Assembly: GCA_019787685.1 (NCBI GenBank)
Contig: JAHNUO010000024.1
Location: forward strand, 186,001-250,000
DNA length: 64,000 nt
Source of the DNA: Chiua virens
Taxonomy: Eukaryota; Basidiomycota; Agaricomycetes; Boletales; Boletaceae
Direction of reading: 5' to 3'
Under the pieces are notes generated by a model. The model made no database searches. It saw nothing but the letters and a program-made list of their open reading frames with translations, and had not been told where the DNA came from. Positions 46,241-54,246 of this stretch are shown one piece after another (the first letter of the stretch is position 1; every line of letters begins with the position of its first letter). Both the position numbers and the translations under genes were made by a program.

Positions 46241-48026
46241 CATGGGAAGGTAGCTATCATCTCACCACCTGGTCCCGTATAGCTGTGCCTGTTGGCCACT
46301 GATGTGACATATAGCCTCGCGGGTGCTGTGGTGGCATTTGACAAGGTACGTGTGCAAGTCTTGGATGTGGTCTGAGGAATTGATGGTCCAAAGAAGAACG
46401 ACGCAAAACTGTTGTTCACAAGGCGCTTCATAGGTTGGTGAGGAACAGTGTTGGGTGCATTCATCTGGAAGGACGGGGGTGGTCCACTGCTGCCAGTAAG
46501 TTGTCTTCGTGGTATGGGGGGGTCCGAGTTGCACCCCAGCTGGGAGGGTACATTGAGGATTGATATCTGATTACGATGGGCCGATAGGAAGGTGACTGGT
46601 GACCAGCCACGAACAATGCAGGCGAGCAGTGCCTGCTCCTGGTAATCAGCAATATACTGACCTAGCCCATATATTGTCTTTCGGAAATGGCCATCACTGT
46701 AGCGCACAATTCAGGGGTTTTCATTGCCTGCTTTAAACTTTGAAGGATCATCGACAGTGAGTTGTGAAATAGCTGATGATGGAACAATCAAAATTCCCCA
46801 TCTGATGAATGCTCTTTCGTTGCTAGATAGATAAATTATACAGTCAGTATAATACTCATCATATGGCATATAAACTGACTTTTCAGAATGGCCAGAAACC
46901 CGATTATGACAACAGCACCTTGATGCACACGACGGACAGTATTGTGGACGTTACCAATTGACATATAGAGTGGGTAATATTTGTTATTGCCGGTCGCAAC
47001 AGATACCATAGTTTTGTTGCTTCCCAAAATTACAGGAACAAATGTAGATCCATGTGTCCTCGGATTTTCAGCTATTTTATCCTGGGTAATGACTCATAAG
47101 CCACAACATCCACCCTACTATGATGATCAGCTTACCGCATGGAGCCATGCCCAATCTCCAGACATGAAGTCTTGATATCATCGTTTGTCACCCTCAACAG
47201 AGTATTCCCAGAATGAGCCATAGTCAAATGAATCTTTGAAGTCCGGGTTTGCGAGCATGTTGTGAAGGCAAGTGAGGGGATCGTGAAACCAAACATCAAA
47301 TGTTTGATCCATCCATGGTGGCCGGTTTGGTAATGCCTGATCGCCTGAGTATTTGATGCAAAATTTCGACCATTTCGTCCCAGCCAGCGGAGTGTTGTTA
47401 ATAATCTCATACAGATGTTTCGCACTTGTAAATGGTGGTATCTGTCGTTCAGGATCGTCAGGATTTGCCTCGATTAAAGTTGCTGCCCATATATCCATGA
47501 GGGCATCAATCTGCTTGGCGCTCATCTCATTACATCGATACAGTAAGTCAGCTGTTTCGAATTGGGGACGACTGGTATATGGGGTCCAGTCATTGTCTAA
47601 GGCAGTATGAAGTGGTGATGGTGGTGCATCGGGTGCAAGGAAGTTTCCGAGCACATCACAAGGTCGTCCTAAGATATTAAATTTGTTTGTTGCTATTCAG
47701 GCAGTGAATAAAACAACATTACCATTCAAGTGAGGGTGAGATACTCTGCGCAAGGTGCCGCCCATCCTCAGCTCTTCGTTTGGGTTATGGTGATCCTCGT
47801 TTTCAGCTTCGGGCAATCCAAGGGAGGAACGGGAATGTGTTGAAGAACTCAGAGACGGGGAGGGTGATGGGCTACCATGGTTACGGTGAATATTTGGATG
47901 GGCTGCCAGGCGGTGTTTAGTTCGACCAGCAAGGGTTTCGAACCAGCAGTTGTATCCTGGGTGCTCGCATGGAAGTTGCACGGCAAGATTTGCTGCATGT
48001 GGACCATTCCTTTGAGGTAGCATCAA
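46241..48026 (-). pseudogene. Plavaka transposase, copy A, 3'-truncated
   Basis: The gene starts at the ATG at 48026. An N-terminal zinc-finger-like motif (CEHPGYNCW...HRLAAH) has its second Cys displaced relative to copy B. An intron at about 47695-47640 falls at the same place as in copy B, just before PCD. Transposase blocks follow: NDWTPYTSRPQFETADLLYR, EMSAKQIDALMDIWAATL, FDVWFHDPLTCLHNMLANPD, FMSGDWAWLHA, SNKTMVSVATGNNKYYPLYM, VVIIGFLAI and SDGHFRKTIYGLGQYIADYQ, then EQALLACIVRGW. After that the similarity to Plavaka stops, so the C-terminal catalytic half is gone. A TGA at 47180-47178 and a deletion near 46745 also disrupt it. Plavaka transposases are nuclear DDE enzymes of the CACTA/EnSpm class. 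Confidence 0.9.
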
Positions 48027-48226
48027 AGATGGCGAACTTCAAGTTGGCGTTCCCGAGGCTGGAACCTAAGTGGACTGAGGGCTAGTCGGCTCATTGTTTG
48101 TTTGCACTCAGGGTGTGCCACATACAAAAGGTGGCAAATTCAACTTCACCGCTTGTCATCCCACACCCACCCACCACCCATTAGTATTTTACTAGCTTTA
48201 CTCAGCTGTCAACGTTTTATTTCCAA
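48027..48226. promoter_or_regulatory. bidirectional promoter region of Plavaka A
   Basis: A 200-bp spacer separates the divergent transposase (start 48026, minus) and partner gene (start 48227, plus). It contains a CACACCCACCCACCACCC run near 48162. No clear TATA box is seen for either gene. Copy B has a comparable spacer. Confidence 0.55.
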
Positions 48227-51200
48227 ATGAATACTCGACGTACCCAGGCCAAGAATGCAACCACTCATCCTGGAGCTATTGTCCTTGCAGCACAGGGCAA
48301 GTGGCAGACCAACACAGAGAAACAGGCTGATAACAATCGTGTGGTAGCAGAGAAAGCTATGGCTGAGAAATTTGAGCAAGAACGTGTAATCACTATTGCA
48401 AAGTTAGTTATGCAACTACGTGAAAAGGAGCAGAACGCTGCCACACTTGCCATAAGTCATGGCACTGACCCATTTATTCCGTCCTATCTAACTTGTGGCT
48501 TGCCATACTATCATGACAGGAGAGTCAAGCCTCGAGTGGCCCAGGGAACGGCACTATGACAAGCACCTGTCCCAATAGCAAGTCAAGCAACAGTAAGGCC
48601 GCCACGGCAGAGCAAGGTCAGTAATAATCAGTGTGTCTGCAACAAAACAAGAACTCACCGACTTCATAGGCAACAAGCGTCAGACAAAGTCTGAAGAGCA
48701 GCCCAAGGTCACGGCCGCTACTGGCATCATGGGTAAGAAACTGAGGAGGGGCAAGGCCTCGCTCAAGGTGAAAATCAGTGAAGCGAGCAAGACGATCAGC
48801 AACTTGGATGATGCCAACGGCAGTGCCTCAGGTGCATCAGAAGCAAACGTGTCACAATATCTACCAAAGTGGGTACTCATGCCGCGACTCTCACATCAAT
48901 CATGTCATTATTACTTCTTACTGAGTCCATGCTGTTGTTTGTGAACCTGTTGGTTACTGACTATGAGTCCACCGACAGGGCATTTGTCAGTGGCACAATC
49001 AAGGGATGGGCTACGCGCATCCATGAGACCACGACACTGGTACCACGGTTGTCCAGGTCCACAAAGGCTCTGGACAATATGGATATGTCAACCTCAGTGT
49101 CTACGATGCTCAACAGTCAACCCAGCCAGGCAACAACAAACAGTACCAAAGTCACCAGCCAACATTCAGAGACAGATGCTGGTATTACAACCAAATTTGG
49201 TGGCTTTGACCTTGATTGCGATGAGGACAACATCAATGAAGAGTGAGAGGCAACACTTCTCCATAAAGGAAAGGAAAGGTCAAACACGAATATTGCTTTG
49301 GTGCGTGCTCGATATGCCGTCTGTTTCTCAGTTTACAAAGCTATTCACTGAACTAACTGTACTAGGTTGTTCCCTCTGTTCCGGACAGTGACTCTGAGAT
49401 CGAAGGTAGTCAAATTCCCCCCTGGTATGACAACTACGAATGTACCCCTCCTCCAACTCAGCCTCACCAGGTACCCTCTGGTGTAATGAAGAGAAAGATC
49501 GAGGAGGTTCCAGATAGCCTGAGTTACCTCAATGATGAGGAAATGATGGCTGAGCTTGGCATGGAAATTGACACTGATGTGACGCATGAGGTAAGAACAA
49601 CAGTATCAGAAAGTCTCTCTTTTTTTCTTTGTGTTTATATGCTCATGCTTAGTTGACATCACAATAGACATCAGTTGGTGTTGTACATGTCGATCATGAC
49701 ACTCAGCCAATACCAAAGAAGGCCAAGATAGAATCGGAAGATACTTTGATTGGGACAAAGACTGGTATGGCGAACAAGTCTCACAGTGATTACAAGAATA
49801 GCAACCTTCCTGTCCCTGCGGATCAGAGGTGGACAAACATATTCATAGACACTGTTATTCTCTGGGCCGGGGGACAGTCAAGCATTTGGTCCATTCCCGA
49901 CGAGACACTGGCGACTGCGATCCAAAGAATCTTTTCTGTTGTTTACCCTGACATTCAGTACAAGGTTACCATTCAGGGTGCTGTGTTTGGAGTGGTGTGT
50001 CATCTTCCCACTTAATTTTTTTCTTGTCCCCTCTCATTTCCCTTCACTGAAATGTCATGGTTGATAGGTATCGCAGTGTCTGCTTGAGTGGCACAGTGGA
50101 TTTGGATCCACTGCCCTCGTTATGGTCATTCACTATTTCTGGGAAATGATCAAGAGTAATGCAGAGTCAGAGTTGGCTAACACGTTGTAGGGAATAGGTA
50201 TTCCCTGTGCTCGCATAGCACGTTTCCGCACCCTGTCGTCACCCGATCCCGATCCTGATCTGTCTGCATGTGCGAACTCATCCGGATTGCTGTATCCGCG
50301 CCTGTTTTGCCTTGGACTCTTTTATTTTATTTTTGATGCTCCTTATTCATACTTAGCATTGGCTAGACCATGTCACGCAGCCCTTGCAGGGACATTCGGG
50401 TGCCTCTCGAACTTTATACCATACGAAAACCTTCTTCTTTTATCATTATCCTTACTTAGGACAAGTCTGAGGGTATTCCCGAGAACTATAAATTCACTGT
50501 ATTGACAAAAATACAGTAGCTTTTGCCCGTGTGCATCTGTCTCACATCGTTTTCAGTCGACGTTCGTTTTCTCTCACTCTCCTCGTATTTTCTCGATCCG
50601 GATCGGACTGCCACGTCCGCTTTTCTATCCGTTTTAATCCGGATTCGCCCCGGATTCATCTCGGACTACTCAAAAACCATTATTTGTCGTTCACCAACTC
50701 AGTGTTGTCCCTGGGTCGAACGGAATCGCATTCCTTCACCCTCTTTCTATTTCTTTCAATCCCCCTGAGTATTGCACTACAGCCGGGATATATTACCTTC
50801 AATGTTGGTCCGAGAAATTGCCACACATCTGATTTCTCTGCCACACTTTCCATTCACGCATGAAGACTGTGACAATCCCAATCCTACTTGTAATTTTCGC
50901 TCCGACTTCATCATCACCCTCATCGCGAACGCCCATTTGAGCAAAACCCTCTGTGCTGTTGATGTCACATCTTTGGGAACTGCGATGCTGCAGAAAGGCT
51001 ACGGTATGGAAAGTGTCATTGCACTTGCATCAACTGCGGTAAAATTTTCTCGCATCGCTTAACCTAATGTGCTGATTTTGTTATCAAAGCTCGAGTGTGC
51101 GTTCACCCTTGTTCGTGATGGCCTCATTAATATCCAGGATGCTGTGAAGGAAATGGCAGAGAAGAAGGGGGAAATTACGCTGCCAAAGACGCTCAACAAG

Positions 51201-51416
51201 GTGACCAGGAATATGAGCAAAGGGACCTCCTTGTTCTCTCACAATAACTGGGGCAGTGAAACACAGTCATATACCACCACACTTGTCAAGAAGGGCCCCG
51301 AAAACACTGCCGATATCATTGAGTCTGTGTATGCGTTGCTCAGCCATGCCCCTGCCCACTCAACGACTGGCAGCCACGATGCCAATATCCCTGATCCACA
51401 CACTTTACTTTGGTAA
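48227..51416 (+). CDS. Plavaka A partner gene, unknown function, split by solo LTR Z2
   Basis: This multi-exon plus-strand gene is divergent from the transposase. The N-terminus is highly charged and helical (MNTRRTQAKNATTHPGAI; EKQADNNRVVAEKAMAEKFE), followed by a Lys-rich block (IMGKKLRRGKASLKVKISEA) and an acidic/Ser/Thr linker ending GGFDLDCDEDNINEE. The conserved C-terminal domain starts about 49795: PVPADQRWTNIFIDTVILWA, WSIPDETLATAIQRIFSVVY and PDIQYKVTIQGAVFG. An intron follows, then LLEWHSGFGSTALVM and, across the LTR, ELANTLVREIATHLISLPHF in frame. The last exon has LECAFTLVRDGLINIQDAVK, EITLPKTLNKVTRNMSKGTS and NNWGSETQSYTTTLVKK, with a TAA at 51414-51416. Apart from the LTR it looks open. 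Copy B (54247-57370) has the same domain order. It may be a DNA-binding accessory factor of the transposon, which is inference only. Confidence 0.65.
50186..50801 (+). mobile_element. solo LTR, family Z, copy Z2
   Basis: This 616-bp LTR starts TGTAGGGAATAGGTATTCCC and ends ATATTACCTTCA. The flanks are ACGT (50182-50185) and ATGT (50802-50805), a 4-bp duplication with one transition. It is inserted in an exon of the Plavaka A partner gene, whose frame reads through after removal. Confidence 0.9.
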
Positions 51417-51459
51417 TTATTTCTGAAAGTTGGATCATATGCAGGTAACTGATAATTCT

Positions 51460-51889
51460 TGAAACAACCTAGAACAATACTAGACTGTAAAGTGTAGTGG
51501 TTGAGATGAGAGGGGGTTCAGTCCAGTGAAGAGGCGAAAACTCCAAGAGAACTTTGTTAGAGCTCTCTGGCTGAAATTCATGGGGTTTATATACTACATG
51601 GATGTCGGAGTTCTAATCTGAGTATGAACTATGTAGATAAGCATAATGTATCCTATTGGATGATAAGGTGTGAATAGATATGAGTCATAGATAAGAGCAT
51701 AGCCTTGCACTGCCGATGATGAGTCAGTGATAAGGGGAATGAATTGATAAGGGCATGAGGTGATGGTTGCTGTGTTATTGTGGCAGCCAATCGGATATGA
51801 TCCTTTGGACAGCCTTGACATGAGGCATGTATTTTTAGAATAGATTGAAGGTTGGAGTTGTGAAGTGAGGCAAAGTTGGTATCATAACA
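51460..51889 (-). mobile_element. solo LTR, family V, inside Plavaka A
   Basis: This 430-bp LTR in minus orientation has TGAAACAACCTAG at its left edge and GGTATCATAACA at its right edge. It is flanked by a perfect ATTCT duplication (51455-51459 and 51890-51894). It lies downstream of the partner gene stop codon. Confidence 0.92.
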
Positions 51890-51954
51890 ATTCTCTAGAT
51901 TTGATCTGATTGTTTGGCTGAGCACATCTGAGTCACTGTAACCCATTCTGCTAC

Positions 51955-52200
51955 TTCCCCCCCCTGCTGAGCTCTCATTTCTACTTGCCTTTTGTGACTT
52001 TTTCTGATTTTTGACACATCCGTCCGAGTCGGCATGGACGCTGATTTTCAGGTCCTGACGGTGTGACCTGCATTTGCTCAATCGTTGGGTGATTGCTCCT
52101 TTCCCCCTGCCGTGACGTCGTTCCAACCGTTTAGATTGATTCCCCCCCTGCCGAGCTCCCATTTCTAATTGCCTTGCAAGACTTTTTCTGATTTTTGACT
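51955..52200. repeat. subterminal direct repeats of Plavaka A
   Basis: A block of about 58 bp beginning CCCCCCCTGCTGAGCTC and ending ACTTTTTCTGATTTTTGAC (from about 51958) is repeated with small changes from about 52144 to 52199. Subterminal repeats near CACTA ends are commonly the binding sites of transposon-encoded proteins, so these are candidate binding sites. Confidence 0.6.
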
Positions 52201-52453
52201 GCTTTAATCACTTTTTGTACCTATTTCATTTTTCCAATGGACAGCCTGACCCGGTGACTTTTCTACTTTTACTCATCAAGATAACTCATCTCAACTGTGA
52301 AAATTGTGACAATAAAAGCTGTGCAAGTCAGATTCAAGGAATTGAGTGGCCTTGGATGACTTGCACAGGTCCAGACTTATTCTCCCTTAGGCTAGTTGAC
52401 AAGCCGGATAAGTGCTGTCAAGTGCGGATAAGGCCGTGGTCAAATTACTGATG

Positions 52454-53137
52454 TGACCGAATCCGAGCCTACATCGAGCACACTCTCCATCAAATGCAGA
52501 TGGGTGAATTCCTAGATGACCTCCACCGCTACCAAGTGGACCTCTCCCATCGGATGGCACCCCTTACATGCCCATCCTTGACTCCATCTGCCTCATTTGC
52601 TCCCTTCACTGAAGAGGAGATCACTGCTTGCAACCGTGCCGAGGCCAAACTGATGTTTCGGACCAGTCAGGTATCCCTCCCCGATGATCACCCTCGATGG
52701 CACAAAGCCTGCTTTGAATGTTGAAAGCTTGGCCATATCCGCACTAAGTGCAACATGTACCAGTGCCCCATCTGCCTCACCTGGGCCCCAGGCCATATCC
52801 AATCCCGCTGCCCTGGATGACCTCCTAGGGTACACACTCACATCCCCCTTGCCAACTGGCTTACTCCTGTGGCCGCCACCGGAGCTACTTGGAGAAGGTG
52901 CTCCCCTCGTCCTGCCATTCCGTCCACTCATCCTCCTTGACGAACTCGTCTTCTTTGTCTCGCCACAACAGCCGTTCCGTACTCCCTGTACCCCCACCTC
53001 AACGAGCCTGCCGCCATGCGTGACAATGTTCCGTGTCTCCTGATCGATGCTCGGTGTCCCCATGTGATGACCCCATTGACGACAAGGGCTATGCCAATAT
53101 CACCAGCAGTCCTGTCTGTGATGCGTTCGATTTCTAG
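52454..53137 (+). pseudogene. G1 C-terminal extension with extra zinc-knuckle motifs
   Basis: The frame interrupted by Plavaka A resumes here: DRIRAYIEHTLHQMQMGEFL, DDLHRYQVDLSHRM, then EEEITACNRAEAKLMFRTSQ. A CCHC-type motif follows (CFEC, then KLGHIRTKC), then CPICLTWAPGHIQSRC, a second Cys/His cluster. TGA codons lie at about 52722 and after QSRCPG at about 52816. Beyond the second TGA the frame stays recognisable and finishes NIT(S/G)SPV.D.FDF at the TAG at 53135-53137. G2 shares the whole region. This part lies beyond the chromodomain, where most chromoviruses have ended. Confidence 0.82.
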
Positions 53138-53170
53138 TGATGATCTTTGCTTGATGCTTTGATTGTACTC

Positions 53171-53179
53171 GGGGGGTAA
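53171..53179 (+). promoter_or_regulatory. polypurine tract of G1
   Basis: GGGGGGTAA sits directly before the 3' LTR. The same nine bases occur on the minus strand directly before the 3' LTR of G2 (62080-62072). A conserved purine run at this position primes plus-strand DNA synthesis in LTR elements. Confidence 0.75.
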
Positions 53180-53883
53180 TGTTACGATTTCTTTCTTTTG
53201 TTTCACTTGTACTACTTCACTTCACTCGATACCTAGGTATCCTCGTACGTTCATCTGTACTCATTCACTTTTACCTTTACATAACCAGCATTGGCTTTAC
53301 CCGCATGCTTACTCATTTCATTCGTCATCATCCAATGGCATTGCTCTTACTCATTTCATTCTTGTCATCATCCAATGGCTTCACATTTGTCATTTTAACT
53401 TCGTCATTGTCCGCTGCCATCACATCATATGATTCCTCCTTTTGGCCCTTTATCCCTTCCACTCTTCTTGGCCACCCCTTTTAGTCTCTTGGTCCATGCA
53501 CGATTCCCATAGTATAAATACCTTGCAGCGATACTCTTGTACCCTAGTCTTGATTTCCACAATCTAGCTGAGTATCTCTGCTCCACTCACCACAGCGCTT
53601 GTGACCACTCGACTGGACTACTCTTAGTCCTCCTTGAACACTCGGACTCATTGTAGTCAACCCTCGACCCTCGACCGTCTCTCGGGTATAGATTCCCAAC
53701 CGGACAACTCTCAGCAATGCCTGAGTTTTCACTCGTCTCTCTGGTAGCAACCTGCTGACCAGAAACCCTTGTTCGACTCTTCAGTGCACCACATATCAAG
53801 TGGTGGTTGTTTGAGTTATCACAGCCACTTGGTACTTGGCGCTTTTGCAACTATGTTAGGTCCTACCTGGAACTATCGTAACA
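53180..53883 (+). repeat. 3' LTR of G1, family X
   Basis: This 704-bp LTR starts TGTTACGATTTCTTTC and ends AACTATCGTAACA, followed by CAAAT. A TATAAATACCTTGC promoter box lies at 53513. It carries a duplicated CATCATCCAATGGC segment near 53325-53385 that accounts for its 38 extra bases relative to the 5' LTR. Confidence 0.93.
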
Positions 53884-53888
53884 CAAAT
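53884..53888. other. target-site duplication of G1, right copy
   Basis: CAAAT is identical to 32210-32214. The sequence that follows (GGTATAGACGAC) is the continuation of Plavaka B. Confidence 0.88.
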
Positions 53889-54246
53889 GGTATAGACGAC
53901 AAAAAGGAAAGAACAGAACAGCAACACGATGATGCATGGCAAAATGGAAAAAGAGAAAAATAGCAGGGACAAACTGGAATGGAAACATAATGAGAGTGCA
54001 AAGGAAAATGGTGGCAGCGGCGAGCATGAATGTGATGGCGAGCATGAATGGTGGCAAGACAATAGCAGTGACAAATGGCAAAAGCGACAAAAAGGCACTC
54101 CAGGGTATCGAGCTAACAAGTGAATCAGCGACATGCATCAATTAACGAACAAAACTTAACACTAGTCTTACAGAACACAGACAACACGGGGTGAAAACTG
54201 TGGGTGGGCAAAACGGACATGACAGAGTGGACAGTACAGCAAGGTT
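53889..54246. other. subterminal region of Plavaka B
   Basis: This is non-coding sequence downstream of the partner gene, rich in A and in GACAAA, GGCAAA and GCGAGCATGAATG direct repeats (two copies near 54020 and 54038). With 31827-32214 it forms the left subterminal part of Plavaka B. Open frames on both strands here look spurious. Confidence 0.5.

Larger units (their letters stand above)
44270..52453. mobile_element. Plavaka (CACTA-type) element A, nested in G1
   Basis: The left end is CATCAGCAATTGGCCCACGG. The complement of the right end is CATCAGTAATTTGACCACGG, and the similarity continues through CCTTATC.G.ACTTG. The 2-bp duplication TG flanks it (44268-44269 and 52454-52455), and excision restores G1 as TGQIHDRIRAYIEHTL. 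The element is 8.2 kb, of which about 1.7 kb are three solo LTRs (two Z, one V). It carries a truncated Plavaka transposase on the minus strand, a divergently transcribed partner gene on the plus strand and an unknown minus-strand frame near the left end. Short terminal repeats beginning CA and a 2-bp duplication fit CACTA/Plavaka elements. Confidence 0.9.
32215..53883 (+). mobile_element. Ty3/gypsy chromovirus G1 with nested insertions
   Basis: G1 is a full-length plus-strand chromodomain retrotransposon. The 5' LTR (32215-32880) and 3' LTR (53180-53883) belong to family X and are flanked by CAAAT on both sides. The order of domains is gag with zinc knuckle, aspartic protease, reverse transcriptase, RNase H, integrase, chromodomain and a C-terminal zinc-knuckle extension, which is the Ty3/gypsy order. 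Seven secondary insertions occupy the internal region: a solo LTR X, Tc1 element M2, solo LTRs W, V and U, a hAT-like element and Plavaka A. Each has a visible target duplication. Removing them leaves roughly 8 kb, normal for a chromovirus. Frameshifts and multiple TGA codons make it non-autonomous. Confidence 0.93.

Noticed and set aside
53856..54145. Hydrophobic minus-strand frame suggestive of a membrane protein
   Set aside because: It arises from an A/G-rich plus strand in the Plavaka B subterminal region, overlaps the G1 target duplication and has no support.
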